From Pseudomonas crudilactis (lineage in GTDB: Bacteria; Pseudomonadota; Gammaproteobacteria; Pseudomonadales; Pseudomonadaceae), in assembly GCF_013433315.1 (NCBI RefSeq), contig NZ_WXVV01000001.1, positions 434,001-498,000 of the forward strand: a stretch of 64,000 bases of DNA, read 5' to 3'. Positions 46,604 through 57,027 of the stretch are shown here, piece after piece (positions within the stretch are counted from its first letter, which is position 1; each line of letters begins with the position of its first letter). Below the pieces are notes generated by a model that was given only the letters and a program-made list of their open reading frames with translations, searched no databases and was not told the origin of the DNA. The translations under genes and the position numbers were made by a program.

Positions 46604-48262
46604 ATGTACGTATACGACGAGTACGATCAGCGGATCATCGAGGACCGCGTCAAGCAGTTCCGTGATCAGACCCGACGCTATCTGGCAGGTGAGCTGAGCG
46701 AAGAAGAATTCCGCCCCCTGCGCCTGCAAAATGGCCTGTACATCCAGCGCTTCGCGCCGATGTTGCGTGTGGCGGTGCCTTACGGCCAGCTGACTTCGCG
46801 TCAGACGCGCATGATGGCCAAGATTGCCCGCGACTACGACAAGGGCTACGCCCACATCAGTACGCGGCAGAACGTGCAGTTCAACTGGCCGGCGGTGGAA
46901 GACATCCCGGACATTCTGGCTGAACTGGCCACCGTGCAGATGCACGCGATCCAGACCAGCGGCAACTGCCTGCGCAACGTCACCACCGACCAGTTTGCCG
47001 GCGTCGCTGCCGACGAAGTGATCGACCCGCGCCCATGGTGCGAAATCGTCCGTCAGTGGACTACATTCCACCCGGAATTCGCCTACCTGCCGCGTAAGTT
47101 CAAGATCGCCGTCAACGGTTCCACCGCTGACCGAGCCGCCATTGAAGTCCATGACATCGGCCTTGAGCCGGTGCACAACGCCGCTGGCGAACTGGGTTTC
47201 CGTGTACTGGTTGGCGGTGGCCTAGGTCGTACGCCGGTGGTTGGTGCGTTCATCAACGAGTTCCTGCCGTGGCAGGACCTGTTGAGCTACCTCGACGCCA
47301 TCCTGCGGGTGTACAACCGCTACGGCCGTCGCGACAACAAATACAAGGCGCGGATCAAGATCCTCGTCAAAGCCCTCACGCCGGAAGTGTTCGCACAGAA
47401 AGTCGATGCGGAAATGGAGCACCTGCGCGGTGGCCAGACCACATTGACCGACGCCGAACTGCAGCGTGTGGCCAAGCACTTCGTCGACCCGGACTACAAG
47501 GCGCTGGACAACCAGACCGCGCAACTGGCCGAGCTGGACAAAGAGCATCCGGGTTTCGCCCGCTGGCGTACCCGCAACACCTTGGCGCACAAGAAGCCGG
47601 GCTATGTCGCCGTGACCCTGTCGCTGAAACCGACCGGCGTTGCCCCGGGCGATATCACTGACAAACAGCTTGATGCCGTCGCCGATCTGGCCGACCGCTA
47701 CAGCTTCGGTCAACTGCGCACCTCGCACGAACAGAACATCATTCTGGCCGACGTCGAGCAAAGCCAGCTGTTCACCCTCTGGGGCGAACTGCGTGAAGGC
47801 GGTTTCGCCACACCGAACATCGGCCTGCTGACCGACATCATCTGCTGCCCTGGCGGTGATTTCTGCTCGCTGGCCAACGCCAAGTCGATCCCGATTGCCG
47901 AATCGATCCAGCGTCGTTTCGACGACCTCGATTACTTGTTCGACATCGGCGAGCTGGACCTGAACATCTCCGGTTGCATGAACGCCTGCGGTCACCACCA
48001 CGTCGGCCACATCGGCATCCTCGGCGTCGACAAGAAAGGCGAAGAGTTCTATCAGGTTTCCCTCGGCGGCAGTGCCAGCCGTGATGCGAGCCTGGGCAAG
48101 ATCCTCGGCCCGTCCTTCGCTCAGGAAGCCATGCCTGACGTGATCTCGAAGCTGATCGACGTGTACGTTGAACAACGTACCGAAGACGAGCGCTTCATCG
48201 ACACCTACCAGCGTATTGGCATCGACCTCTTCAAGGAACGCGTCTATGCAGCGAATCATTAA
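46604..48262 (+). CDS. cysI: Sulfite reductase hemoprotein
   Basis: 552 residues of the siroheme 4Fe-4S sulfite/nitrite reductase fold. The substrate-side arginines and STRQNVQFNW lie near 85-95. The cluster ligands are in CCPGGDFC (about 425) and NISGCMNACGHHH (about 460). It reduces sulfite to sulfide for cysteine. The start at 46604 (MYVYDEYDQ) follows AGGAC and matches Pseudomonas CysI; the longer frame from 46457 is non-coding leader. It overlaps the DUF934 gene by 17 bp. Confidence 0.95.
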   Translation: MYVYDEYDQRIIEDRVKQFRDQTRRYLAGELSEEEFRPLRLQNGLYIQRFAPMLRVAVPYGQLTSRQTRMMAKIARDYDKGYAHISTRQNVQFNWPAVEDIPDILAELATVQMHAIQTSGNCLRNVTTDQFAGVAADEVIDPRPWCEIVRQWTTFHPEFAYLPRKFKIAVNGSTADRAAIEVHDIGLEPVHNAAGELGFRVLVGGGLGRTPVVGAFINEFLPWQDLLSYLDAILRVYNRYGRRDNKYKARIKILVKALTPEVFAQKVDAEMEHLRGGQTTLTDAELQRVAKHFVDPDYKALDNQTAQLAELDKEHPGFARWRTRNTLAHKKPGYVAVTLSLKPTGVAPGDITDKQLDAVADLADRYSFGQLRTSHEQNIILADVEQSQLFTLWGELREGGFATPNIGLLTDIICCPGGDFCSLANAKSIPIAESIQRRFDDLDYLFDIGELDLNISGCMNACGHHHVGHIGILGVDKKGEEFYQVSLGGSASRDASLGKILGPSFAQEAMPDVISKLIDVYVEQRTEDERFIDTYQRIGIDLFKERVYAANH

Positions 48263-48740
48263 GAACAACGAGGTCGTCGACGAAACCTGGCACTTGCTGC
48301 CCAAGGATTTCAACATTGACGAGATCAGCAACTGCGACGACTTGATCGTGCCGTTGCAACTGTGGCGCGAACACAGCCGCATGCTCAAGGCCCGCGACGG
48401 TGGTCTGGGTGTCTGGCTGGACGCTGACGAAGAAGCCGAGGAAATCGGTGAAGACGTCGCCGAGTTTCAGGTGATTGCCTTGAACTTCCCGGCGTTCACC
48501 GACGGCCGCAATTACTCCAACGCCCGCCTGCTGCGCGACCGTTACGGTTTCAAAGGTGAGTTGCGGGCGATTGGCGACGTGCTGCGCGATCAGCTGTTCT
48601 ACATGCATCGCTGCGGTTTTGATGCCTTCGCCATTCGCGCCGACAAAGACCCGTACGAAGCGCTTGAAGGCCTCAAGGACTTCTCGGTGACCTATCAGGC
48701 TGCCACTGACGAACCGCTGCCGCTGTTCCGTCGCCGCTAA
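48246..48740 (+). CDS. DUF934 protein, sulfite reductase partner
   Basis: 164 residues, DUF934 family (LIVPLQLWREHSRML near 35, FTDGRNYSNARLLRDRYGF near 85, DQLFYMHRCGFDAF near 115). It is consistently found beside CysI in Pseudomonas and allies and is thought to help this type of sulfite reductase, perhaps in electron supply. The ATG lies inside the end of cysI, so translation is coupled, and a strong terminator follows. Confidence 0.9.
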   Translation: MQRIIKNNEVVDETWHLLPKDFNIDEISNCDDLIVPLQLWREHSRMLKARDGGLGVWLDADEEAEEIGEDVAEFQVIALNFPAFTDGRNYSNARLLRDRYGFKGELRAIGDVLRDQLFYMHRCGFDAFAIRADKDPYEALEGLKDFSVTYQAATDEPLPLFRRR

Positions 48741-48762
48741 GTCTTCAGGTTTAGCGCGGACA

Positions 48763-48795
48763 AAAAAACGCCGGTCATGTGACCGGCGTTTTTTT
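48763..48795. terminator. Bidirectional intrinsic terminator
   Basis: AAAAAACGCCGGTCA pairs exactly with TGACCGGCGTTTTTT around a two-base centre. It ends the cysI-DUF934 transcript and, on the other strand, the sohB transcript. Confidence 0.93.
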
Positions 48796-48808
48796 ATGCC
48801 TGCCCGAT

Positions 48809-49840
48809 TTACCAGAAGCGCTGCTGGGTCAGGCGACTCCACCAGCTCAGCAGTACGCGGTCTACCGAACCGCTGGCAGCCATGCCGATGCGCTCCTGCA
48901 AGCTTTTGCGCTCGGCGTAATGCAGGTGATAGACCTCGGCCTTTTTCGCCCGGTCTGCCAGGTATTCATCACTGGTCTTGAGTTCATCGACCAGTTGCTT
49001 ATCCAGCGCCGCGACGCCGAGCCAGACTTCGCCGGTGGCGACATCGTCAATCGCCAGTTGCGGGCGGTAGCGGGCGACGAAGTTCTTGAACAGTTGATGG
49101 GTGATGTCCAAGTCCTCCTGGAACTTCTCGCGGCCCTTCTCGGTGTTTTCGCCAAACACGGTCAGGGTGCGTTTGTACTCGCCGGCGGTGAGGACTTCAA
49201 AGTCGATGTCATGCTTCTTCAGCAAGCGGTTGACGTTGGGCAGCTGTGCAACCACGCCGATCGAGCCAAGAATCGCAAACGGCGCGCTGATGATCTTCTC
49301 GCCGATGCACGCCATCATGTAGCCGCCGCTGGCCGCGACCTTGTCGATGCACACGGTCAACGGCACACCGGCCTCGCGAATACGCGCCAGTTGCGACGAC
49401 GCCAGGCCGTAGCTGTGGACCATGCCGCCACCGCTTTCCAGCCGCAGGACCACTTCGTCTTTTGGCGTGGCGAGAGTCAGTAGCGCAGTGATTTCGTGGC
49501 GCAGGCTTTCGGTGGCGGAAGCCTTGATGTCGCCGTCGAAATCGAGGACGAATACGCGGGACTTGGCTTCGGGTTGTTTCTTCTGCTTCTTCGCGCTTTT
49601 CTCGGACTTGGCCTCGCCCTTGCGCAAAGCCTTGAGCTGATCCTTGTCGAGCAAGGTCTGCTCCAGGCGCTCACGCAGGCCCTTGTAGAAATCATTGAGT
49701 TTGCTGACCTGCAACTGACCGGCGGATTTGCGTCGGCCCTTGCTGCGCAATGCAGCAAAACTGGCAAGCACCACCAGAATGGCGATCACCAGGGTGACGG
49801 TCTTGGCCAGGAAACTGGCGTATTCGGTGAAAAACTCCAC
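48809..49840 (-). CDS. sohB: Inner membrane S49 peptidase SohB
   Basis: 343 residues. An N-terminal membrane helix (VTLVIAILVVLASFAAL) and a charged region rich in Lys precede the S49 protease domain, with catalytic Ser171 in VAASGGYMMAC. E. coli SohB is a membrane protease that can compensate for DegP loss. The full length and both the ClpP-like core and the C-terminal helices are present. Single-gene unit with the shared terminator. Confidence 0.93.
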   Translation of the reverse strand: MEFFTEYASFLAKTVTLVIAILVVLASFAALRSKGRRKSAGQLQVSKLNDFYKGLRERLEQTLLDKDQLKALRKGEAKSEKSAKKQKKQPEAKSRVFVLDFDGDIKASATESLRHEITALLTLATPKDEVVLRLESGGGMVHSYGLASSQLARIREAGVPLTVCIDKVAASGGYMMACIGEKIISAPFAILGSIGVVAQLPNVNRLLKKHDIDFEVLTAGEYKRTLTVFGENTEKGREKFQEDLDITHQLFKNFVARYRPQLAIDDVATGEVWLGVAALDKQLVDELKTSDEYLADRAKKAEVYHLHYAERKSLQERIGMAASGSVDRVLLSWWSRLTQQRFW

Positions 49841-50044
49841 AGAGACTCCTTAGAACAGTGCGTGGATGTGAAACACACGCGGGATGGCTCCAGCATACCC
49901 ATGCGCCGGCTCATCGGCCAGCCGTGAAACCTCTGGCAACACCCCTGTAACGGGCATTTCAAACAAGCGTATGTTTTTTCATTGACAGCTCCCCGTCATC
50001 CTCATAACCTCGCCAAACCTTCAACGTACCGGGATGACGCGGAC

Positions 50045-50755
50045 GTGGGCAGCATCTACTTGATTCGACATGGCCAGGCCTCCTTTGGTGCAGACGACTA
50101 TGACGTCCTGTCGCCAACCGGTGTGCGCCAGGCAGAAATTCTCGGTCAGCACCTCGCTGAACTGGGCATCAGCTTCGATCGCTGCCTCGCCGGAGACCTG
50201 CGCCGTCAGCAACACACGGCCACCAGCGCGCTGGAGCAATTCACTGCCAAAGGTCTGTCGGTGCCGATCCTGGAAACCGATTCTGCCTTCAACGAATTCG
50301 ATGCCGACGCGGTGATCCGCGCCCTGCTCCCGGACATGCTGGCGGACGAGCCGGAAGCCCTCGAAATCCTGCGCAATGCCGCGCAGAACCGTGGCGAGTT
50401 CCAACGTATTTTTGCCCTGATCATCGAACGCTGGTTGGCCGGCACTTACGACACGCCGGGGCTGGAAAGCTGGCTGGGTTTCGTCGAACGCGTCCAGGCC
50501 GGGCTGCACCGAATTCTTGATCTGGCCGATAAAAACCAGAAAATCGCCGTGTTCACCTCCGGCGGCACCATCACCGCCCTGCTCCACCTCATTACGCAAA
50601 TGCCTGCGAAACAGGCCTTTGAATTGAACTGGCAAATCGTCAACACCTCGCTCAACCAGCTGAAGTTCCGCGGTCGCGAGGTGGCTTTGGCCTCCTTCAA
50701 CAGTCATGCACATCTGCAGCTGTTGAAGGTTCCGGAACTCATCACTTTCCGTTGA
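50045..50755 (+). CDS. Histidine phosphatase family protein
   Basis: 236 residues from a GTG start, chosen because the family begins at GSIYLIRHGQASFG. The phospho-histidine motif is RHG, with GDLRRQQHTA and FTSGGTITALLHL giving the other active-site arginine and the late conserved segment (normally His, here with Gly-Gly-Thr). The frame is open back to a TTG at 49982, and no strong ribosome site marks either start. It is related to phosphoglycerate-mutase-like phosphatases; the substrate is unknown. The next gene follows after 50 bp. Confidence 0.82.
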   Translation: MGSIYLIRHGQASFGADDYDVLSPTGVRQAEILGQHLAELGISFDRCLAGDLRRQQHTATSALEQFTAKGLSVPILETDSAFNEFDADAVIRALLPDMLADEPEALEILRNAAQNRGEFQRIFALIIERWLAGTYDTPGLESWLGFVERVQAGLHRILDLADKNQKIAVFTSGGTITALLHLITQMPAKQAFELNWQIVNTSLNQLKFRGREVALASFNSHAHLQLLKVPELITFR

Positions 50756-50805
50756 GTCCGGTTAACTGTGAACCTTGCTGTAATCAACCTCATAAGGATC
50801 GAACC

Positions 50806-51123
50806 ATGACCTCCGTAGCCGATGCCGTAAAAGCAATGCAAGCCAAGTTCAACCCAGCCGCTGCTGCCGGTCTGGATCTGGTCTTCGGTTTCAACATCAC
50901 TGACGAAGACAAGCAGTATTCGCTGATCGTCAAAGACGGCACTTGCGATATCCAGGAAGGTGAAAACCCGGACGCCAACTGCACGCTGGTGCTGGACAGC
51001 GAAACCCTGAAGGGTATCGTCAGCGGCGAAACCGACGGCATGCAGGCTTTCATGGGCGGCAAGCTGCGCGTTGAAGGCGACATGATGCTGTCGATGAAAC
51101 TGTCCGAGCTGTTCCCGTCGTAA
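50806..51123 (+). CDS. SCP2 sterol-binding domain protein
   Basis: 105 residues, made of one SCP2 domain (VFGFNITDEDKQYSLIVKDG, GGKLRVEGDMMLSMKLSELF). SCP2 proteins hold lipids or fatty acyl chains in a hydrophobic tunnel. The start at 50806 follows AAGGATC. A single-domain SCP2 protein is common in pseudomonads; its role is unknown. A terminator follows. Confidence 0.92.
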   Translation: MTSVADAVKAMQAKFNPAAAAGLDLVFGFNITDEDKQYSLIVKDGTCDIQEGENPDANCTLVLDSETLKGIVSGETDGMQAFMGGKLRVEGDMMLSMKLSELFPS

Positions 51124-51146
51124 TAGCGACGTTCAGTGACACGAAG

Positions 51147-51171
51147 ATCCCGCCTCCATGGCGGGATTTTT
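51147..51171 (+). terminator. Intrinsic terminator after the SCP2 gene
   Basis: ATCCCGCC and GGCGGGAT form an 8-bp stem with a 5-base loop followed by TTTTT, 24 bp after the stop codon. Confidence 0.88.
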
Positions 51172-51210
51172 ACATTCGAGCGCTGAGGATTACTGCTCGC
51201 ACTCAATACC

Positions 51211-51298
51211 TGTGAGAGCGAGCTTGCTCGCGAAGGCGTCAACTCAGTCGACATCACCGCTGCCTGTCACATCGCATTCGCGAGCAAGCTCGCACACA
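51211..51298. repeat. Degenerate REP doublet, 42-nt spacer
   Basis: The left arm 51211-51234 has one change from the usual unit (TGTGAGAGC). The right arm 51277-51298 lacks two bases near its end (CTCGCACACA). The other features match the 42-nt spacer class, so this looks like an old copy in decay, downstream of yejF. Confidence 0.85.
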
Positions 51299-51310
51299 TT
51301 TGATATGTGG

Positions 51311-52885
51311 TCAGTCAGTGAACGAGGCGGTGAGCAACTCACGGGTATACGGATGCTGCGCCGCATGAAACAGCGCATTTGTCTCGCCTCGCTCCACCAC
51401 TTCACCGTCCTTCATCACAATCAAGTCATGGGCCAACGCGCGCACCACCGCCAGATCGTGGCTGATGAACAGATAGGTCAAGCCGTGTTCCGCCTGCAAA
51501 CGCCGCAATAACGCGACAATCTGTTTTTGCACCGTGCGATCCAGTGCCGACGTCGGTTCATCCAGCAGGATCAAGTCGGGCTTGAGCACCAGCGCCCGGG
51601 CAATGGCGATGCGTTGCCGCTGACCACCGGAAAACTCGTGGGGATAGCGATGACGGGTGGCCGGGTCGAGACCCACTTCACGCAGCACATCAATCACCGC
51701 CCTCTCGCGCTCGCCTGCGTTCAAATCGCTGTGCACCTGTAAACCTTCAGCGATGATCTGCTCCACGCATAAACGTGGACTGAGGCTGCCGAACGGATCC
51801 TGAAACACCACTTGCAGGCGTTTGCGCAGCGGCCGGAGCTGTTTCCCGCTCAAGCACTCCAGCGCCTCGCCCTGAAAACGAATACTTCCCTGAGCATCCA
51901 GCAAACGCAGAATCGCCTGACCCAACGTCGATTTTCCGGAACCGGATTCGCCGACGATACCCAAGGTCTTGCCGCGCTGAAGATTCAAATCAATGCTATT
52001 GACCGCGTGCAAGTACGACTTCGCGCGCAGCCATCCGCCGCCCAAACGGAAGCGCACATTGAGATCGCGCACCTGCAGCAAATCTTCCGCAGGCTCCCGG
52101 CACAACGCTTCGCCACCCGGTTCGGCATTGAGCAACTCGACGCTATAAGGATGCTGCGGCGCGCGGAACAACTGTTCGCAGGCCGCCTGCTCAACAATCA
52201 ATCCGCCACGCATGACCGCCACCTGCTGAGCGATATTGCGCACCAGATTAAGATCATGACTGATGATCAACAGGGCCATGCCCAGCCGTTCTTGCAGCTC
52301 TTTGAGCAGCAACAGAATCTTGCGTTGCACGGTCACGTCCAGCGCGGTGGTCGGCTCGTCGGCGATCAACAACTGCGGCTCGCAAGCCAGCGCCATGGCA
52401 ATCATCACCCGTTGCCGCTGGCCGCCCGACAGCTGATGCGGATAGGCCTTGAGCCGCTCGCGCGGGCGTTGAATGCCCACCAGCTCGAGCAATTGCAGAA
52501 TCCGTTGGCGCGCCGCCGCCCCGGCCAATCCCTTGTGCAGCGCCAGGCTTTCGGCCAGTTGTCGCTCAATCGTGTGCAGAGGGTTCAGTGAACTCATCGG
52601 CTCCTGAAAAATCATCGCGATGCGGTTGCCACGCAATTGCCGCAAGTAGCGCTCATGCACGCCAAGCAACTCCTCGCCGGCATAGCGGATGCTGCCGTCG
52701 ATCCGGGTGATGGCCGGGTCAAGCAATTGCAGAATGCTTTGCGCCGTCACCGATTTGCCAGAGCCAGATTCCCCGACCAGCGCCACGCACTCGCCGGGTC
52801 GGATATCGAGGTCGATGCCGTGCACCACGGTCTGGCCATTGAAGGCGACGCGCAAGTCACGTATTTCAATCAGATGTTCCGGCAT
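51311..52885 (-). CDS. yejF: Peptide ABC transporter ATPase with two nucleotide-binding domains (YejF)
   Basis: 524 residues with two ABC domains in one chain. Domain 1 has [28 protein letters not shown] and [12 protein letters not shown]; domain 2 has [28 protein letters not shown] and [12 protein letters not shown]. Both end in the oligopeptide-type PQHPY segments. The arrangement is that of YejF, which powers uptake of peptides and microcin C in E. coli. The start at 52885 follows AAGGA, one base from the yejE stop codon. Domain 2 closely resembles the fragment at 1-564. Confidence 0.93.
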   Translation of the reverse strand: MPEHLIEIRDLRVAFNGQTVVHGIDLDIRPGECVALVGESGSGKSVTAQSILQLLDPAITRIDGSIRYAGEELLGVHERYLRQLRGNRIAMIFQEPMSSLNPLHTIERQLAESLALHKGLAGAAARQRILQLLELVGIQRPRERLKAYPHQLSGGQRQRVMIAMALACEPQLLIADEPTTALDVTVQRKILLLLKELQERLGMALLIISHDLNLVRNIAQQVAVMRGGLIVEQAACEQLFRAPQHPYSVELLNAEPGGEALCREPAEDLLQVRDLNVRFRLGGGWLRAKSYLHAVNSIDLNLQRGKTLGIVGESGSGKSTLGQAILRLLDAQGSIRFQGEALECLSGKQLRPLRKRLQVVFQDPFGSLSPRLCVEQIIAEGLQVHSDLNAGERERAVIDVLREVGLDPATRHRYPHEFSGGQRQRIAIARALVLKPDLILLDEPTSALDRTVQKQIVALLRRLQAEHGLTYLFISHDLAVVRALAHDLIVMKDGEVVERGETNALFHAAQHPYTRELLTASFTD

Positions 52886-52886
52886 A

Positions 52887-53909
52887 TCAAGTCCTTGGAT
52901 CAAACGCATCGCGGCAGGCCTCGCCGATGAATACCAGCAGTGAAAGGATCAGCGCCAAGGCAAAGAACGCGGTCAAACCGAGCCATGGCGCTTGCAGATT
53001 ATTCTTGCCCTGGCCGATCAACTCACCCAGCGAAGCACTGCCGGCCGGCATGCCGAAACCGAGAAAATCCAGTGCCGACAAGGTCGCGATCGCCCCGGTG
53101 AGAATGAACGGCAAATAGGTCAGCGTTGCGCTCATGGCATTGGGCAGGATGTGCCGAACGATCACCTGCGCATCACCGACACCCAGCGCCCGTGCGGCTT
53201 TCACATACTCCAGACTGCGACTGCGCAGGAACTCGGCCCGCACCACATCGACCAGGCTCAACCAGGAAAACAGCGCCATGATCCCCAGCAACCACCAGAA
53301 ATTCGGCTCGACAAACCCGGACAGAATGATCAGCAGGTACAACACCGGCAGCCCCGACCACACCTCCAGCACGCGCTGACCGATCAAATCGACCCAACCG
53401 CCGTAGTAACCCTGCAACGCCCCGGCGGCGATACCGATCAGCGCACTCGCCACCGTTAGCGCCAAGGCAAACAGCAGCGACACGCGCGTGCCGAAAATCA
53501 CCCGCGCCAGCACATCGCGCGCCTGATCATCAGTGCCCAGCCAGTCGTCGCCACTGGGCGGACTCGGCGCAGGCTCCGTCAGGTCGTAATTGACCGTGTC
53601 GAACGCGAACGGAATCGGCGCGAACCACAGCCGCCCACCCTGCCCCTCGATCAATTGCCGCACCTGCGCGCTGCGATAGTCCGGCTGAAACGGCAACTCA
53701 CCGCCGAAATCCTGCTCGGTGTAGCGCTTGAACGCCGGGAAATACCAGTCGCCCTGATACGCCACCAGCAGCGGTTTATCGTTGGCCACCAGTTCACCGC
53801 CAAGGCTCACGCCGAACAGCGTGAGAAACAGCCACAGCGACCACCAGCCACGCCGATGCGCCTTGAACCGCGCCCAGCGACGCTGGCCGATTGGAGACAA
53901 TGTCAGCAT
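52887..53909 (-). CDS. yejE: Peptide ABC permease YejE
   Basis: 340 residues. The N-terminal RRWARFKAHRRGWWSLWLF and an inner-membrane helix precede a large periplasmic segment (YFPAFKRYTEQDFGGELPF) typical of YejE. The BPD_transp_1 domain follows, with its EAA-like loop (EYVKAARALGVGDAQVIVRHILPNA). The start at 53909 overlaps the yejB stop by 1 bp (TGATG); 17 extra codons are open upstream inside yejB. It forms the channel together with YejB. Confidence 0.93.
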   Translation of the reverse strand: MLTLSPIGQRRWARFKAHRRGWWSLWLFLTLFGVSLGGELVANDKPLLVAYQGDWYFPAFKRYTEQDFGGELPFQPDYRSAQVRQLIEGQGGRLWFAPIPFAFDTVNYDLTEPAPSPPSGDDWLGTDDQARDVLARVIFGTRVSLLFALALTVASALIGIAAGALQGYYGGWVDLIGQRVLEVWSGLPVLYLLIILSGFVEPNFWWLLGIMALFSWLSLVDVVRAEFLRSRSLEYVKAARALGVGDAQVIVRHILPNAMSATLTYLPFILTGAIATLSALDFLGFGMPAGSASLGELIGQGKNNLQAPWLGLTAFFALALILSLLVFIGEACRDAFDPRT

Positions 53910-54973
53910 CAGGCAGCCCTCGCGGTGAAGTCGATGCGCGGGTCGACCAGCGTGTAGCAAAGGTCGCCGAGCAGTTTTATCAGCAGGCCGAACAAGGTGA
54001 AGATAAACAGCGAGCCGAACACCACCGGGTAATCGCGGGCGACCGCCGCTTCGTAGCTCAGGCGACCGAGACCATCGAGGGAAAAGATCACTTCAATCAG
54101 CAGCGAGCCGCCGAAAAATACCGTCACCAACGCTTGCGGCAAACCGGCGACGACCAACAGCATCGCGTTGCGAAACACATGGCCGTACAACACCTGCCGT
54201 TCACTCAGCCCTTTGGCGCGCGCGGTCACCACATAAAGGCGCGAGATCTCGTTGAGAAAGCTGTTCTTGGTCAGGATCGTCAACGTGGCGAAACCGCCGA
54301 TGACCAAGGCAATCACCGGCAGCACCAAGTGCCAGAAATAGTCGGCCACCTTGGCCCACGGCGACAGCTCGGCGAAGTTGTCCGAGACCAGCCCGCGTAC
54401 CGGAAACCAGTCCAGCGCCGTGCCGCCGGCAAACACCACGATCAGCAGCAGCGCGAAGAGAAATCCGGGCAGCGCATAACCGATGATGATGGCCACACTG
54501 CTCCAGACATCGAACGCCGAGCCGTTGTGCACGGCTTTGCGAATGCCCAGCGGAATCGACACCAGGTAGGTGATCAACGTCGCCCACAGGCCCAGCGACA
54601 AGGTCACCGGCAGTTTCTGCCAGATCAGCTCCGTGACGCTGGCACCGCGAAAGAAACTCTGGCCGAAATCCAGTCGCGCATAGCTTTTAAGCATCAACCA
54701 CAAACGCTCACTGGCGGGTTTGTCGAAGCCGTACTGACGCTCGATATCGGCCACCAGTTTCGGGTCGAGTCCGCGGGTGGCGCGGGATTCGCCACCGACG
54801 GTTTCGACATGGCTAGAACCCACCGCTGCACCCACGCCAATCCCCTGCAAACGCGCAATGGCCTGCTCGACCGGGCCACCGGGCGCGGCTTGGACGATGA
54901 CGAAATTGACCAGCAGGATCGCCAGCAAGGTAGGCACGATCAGCAGCAGACGCCGCAGGCTATAACCCCACAT
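53909..54973 (-). CDS. yejB: Peptide ABC permease YejB
   Basis: 354 residues. [20 protein letters not shown] at the N-terminus, a periplasmic insert with [19 protein letters not shown], and the permease core with the coupling loop [24 protein letters not shown] match YejB of the microcin C / peptide importer. It overlaps yejA by 14 bp and yejE by 1 bp, so the four genes are tightly coupled. Confidence 0.94.
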   Translation of the reverse strand: MWGYSLRRLLLIVPTLLAILLVNFVIVQAAPGGPVEQAIARLQGIGVGAAVGSSHVETVGGESRATRGLDPKLVADIERQYGFDKPASERLWLMLKSYARLDFGQSFFRGASVTELIWQKLPVTLSLGLWATLITYLVSIPLGIRKAVHNGSAFDVWSSVAIIIGYALPGFLFALLLIVVFAGGTALDWFPVRGLVSDNFAELSPWAKVADYFWHLVLPVIALVIGGFATLTILTKNSFLNEISRLYVVTARAKGLSERQVLYGHVFRNAMLLVVAGLPQALVTVFFGGSLLIEVIFSLDGLGRLSYEAAVARDYPVVFGSLFIFTLFGLLIKLLGDLCYTLVDPRIDFTARAA

Positions 54974-56801
54974 GGCTGTACTCCTTGTGCGTTTGGGTTG
55001 ACGTCAGTGCAGTCGGGCTGATTTCCCACCAGGTGTCGAGACCGGCGTCGTACAGCGGCGCAATCGCTGGTCGGCCGAAGCGGTTCCACCACACCGTGGA
55101 TATTCCCGGCGGGTAATAGTTGGGTACCCAGTAATAGCCCCACTGCAACACCCGATCCAACGCATGAGCATGGCGCAGCAGACTTTCGCGATTGTCGGCC
55201 TGCACCAGCCCTTCGAGCAGTGCATCGACGGCCGGATCGCGCAGCACCATGTAATTGTTCGAGCCGGGATCAGCGGCGCCCTCAGAACCGAAGTAATTGA
55301 ACATCTCGCGCCCCGGCGCCTGACTCACCGGATAACCGGCGACGATCATGTCGTAGTCACGATTACGCACGCGGTTGGTGTATTGCGCGGTGTCGACCTG
55401 ACGGATATCGAAGCCGATGCCGATTTGCGCCAGATTGCGCTTGAACGGTAACAACAGTCGCTCGAAGCCCTTCTGGCCATTGAGGAAGGTGAAGTGCAGC
55501 GGCTCGCCATTGGCGTTCACCAATTCATCGCCGCGCGGCTTCCAGCCCGCGTCTTCGAGCAGTTTCAGTGCCTGCAATTGTTCAGCGCGGATATTGCCAC
55601 TGCCGTCGGTTTTCGGCGCTTGAAACACCGTGGTGAACACTTCACCGGGAATCTGTCCGCGCAATGGCTCAAGAATCTTCAGCTCTTCGGCATCCGGCAA
55701 TGCAGTGGCCGCCAGTGCGCTGTGGGAGAAGAAGCTGCGCTGACGCAGGTACATGCTGCGCATCATCTGGCGGTTGCTCCATTCGAAATCCCAGAGCAGG
55801 GCGATCGCCTGACGCACCCGACGATCCTGAAACAATGGTTTTTGCAGGTTGAACACAAAGCCCTGCGCGCCTTGCGCAGCACCGGGCGCGAGGTGCTCAC
55901 GGAGCAATTTGCCTTGCTCCAGCGCCGCCCCCGCGTAACCGATGGTGAAACTGGTGGCCGAGAACTCGCGGTTGTAATCGAAGCCGCCGGCCTTGAGTAC
56001 CTGCCGCGACACGTCGGTGTCGGCGAAGAACTCCACGCTCAGTTGATCGAAGTTGTAGAGGCCGCGCGTGATCGGCAGGTCCTTGGCCCACCAGTCCTGC
56101 ACCCGTTGAAATTTCACGCTGCGCCCCGCATCTACCGCGCGGATGCGATACGGGCCGCTGCCCGGCGGAATCTCGAAACCGCCGCCCTCGGCAAAATCCC
56201 GCGTGCGCCACCAATGTTCGGGCAGCACTGGCAGTGTCGCCAGGTCCAGCGGCAAGGTGCGGCTGTCGTTGTTCTTGAAGAGGAAGCGCACTTGCGTCGG
56301 CGACTCGACGACGACCTCAGCGACATCGCGAAACTGCTGGCGGTATTTGAGACTGCCCTGGGTGGTGAACAGTTCGAAGGTGTAGCGCACGTCTTCGGCA
56401 GTGATCGGCGTGCCGTCGTCGAAACGCGCCTTCGGGTTCAGGTAGAAACGTATCCAGCGGCGATCCGGATCCAGCTCCATCTGCTGCGCCACCAGACCGT
56501 AGACGCTGTAGGGTTCGTCCTTGCTGCGATAGGCCAGCGGCGCATAGAGCCAGCCATCGATATCGGCCACGCCGGTGCCTTTGTCGGTGTAAGGAATCAG
56601 GTGGTCGAACGGGCCGCTTTCCAGCGAAGACCGGCGCAGGCTGCCGCCCTTCGGTGCGTCGGGATTGGCGTAGGCCAGGTGCTGGAAGTCGGGGGCGTAT
56701 TTGGCGGGTTCGCCGTAGACGGTTAACGCCGGTTGCGGGGCGGCCCAACTGAACGGTGTTAGAAGCGCGAAAGCGCTGAATAAAATGAGCCTGGAGAACA
56801 T
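54960..56801 (-). CDS. yejA: Peptide-binding periplasmic protein YejA
   Basis: 613 residues. A signal peptide ([20 protein letters not shown]) is followed by a family-5 solute-binding protein ([25 protein letters not shown] written in part: [45 protein letters not shown]). Residues [10 protein letters not shown] are typical for oligopeptide binders. The start at 56801 follows AAAGGATC; a further 27 codons upstream read through a REP doublet and are not used. It delivers peptides to YejBE. Confidence 0.92.
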   Translation of the reverse strand: MFSRLILFSAFALLTPFSWAAPQPALTVYGEPAKYAPDFQHLAYANPDAPKGGSLRRSSLESGPFDHLIPYTDKGTGVADIDGWLYAPLAYRSKDEPYSVYGLVAQQMELDPDRRWIRFYLNPKARFDDGTPITAEDVRYTFELFTTQGSLKYRQQFRDVAEVVVESPTQVRFLFKNNDSRTLPLDLATLPVLPEHWWRTRDFAEGGGFEIPPGSGPYRIRAVDAGRSVKFQRVQDWWAKDLPITRGLYNFDQLSVEFFADTDVSRQVLKAGGFDYNREFSATSFTIGYAGAALEQGKLLREHLAPGAAQGAQGFVFNLQKPLFQDRRVRQAIALLWDFEWSNRQMMRSMYLRQRSFFSHSALAATALPDAEELKILEPLRGQIPGEVFTTVFQAPKTDGSGNIRAEQLQALKLLEDAGWKPRGDELVNANGEPLHFTFLNGQKGFERLLLPFKRNLAQIGIGFDIRQVDTAQYTNRVRNRDYDMIVAGYPVSQAPGREMFNYFGSEGAADPGSNNYMVLRDPAVDALLEGLVQADNRESLLRHAHALDRVLQWGYYWVPNYYPPGISTVWWNRFGRPAIAPLYDAGLDTWWEISPTALTSTQTHKEYSHVGL

Positions 56802-56838
56802 AGGGCAGATCCTTTTACACGGTGTCGCTGACGGCCTC

Positions 56839-56911
56839 TTCGCGAGCAAGCTCGCTCCCACATGGGTCTTCAGTGAACTCAAGTCCCTGTGGGAGCGAGC
56901 TTGCTCGCGAA
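56839..56911. repeat. REP doublet, TTCGCG at outer ends, 25-nt spacer
   Basis: Arms 56839-56862 and 56888-56911 are perfect inverted 24-mers with the core CGCGAGCAAGCTCGCTCCCA. It sits between the TonB receptor gene and yejA in the same transcription direction, and its spacer is longer than in its class-mates. Confidence 0.92.
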
Positions 56912-57027
56912 AGCGTCAGTGCATTCAACACACCTTCTGCCTACCTGTGATGTGCAACAGGCCGGCGATTTTTATAGGGCAGGCCTTAGATCAATAGGTG
57001 ACTAAAACCCGTCATCGCTGATCATTT

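Noticed and set aside
49982..50044. Longer N-terminus of the histidine phosphatase from a TTG
   Set aside because: The family begins at the GSIYLIRHG segment; the extra 21 residues look non-coding and lack a ribosome site.
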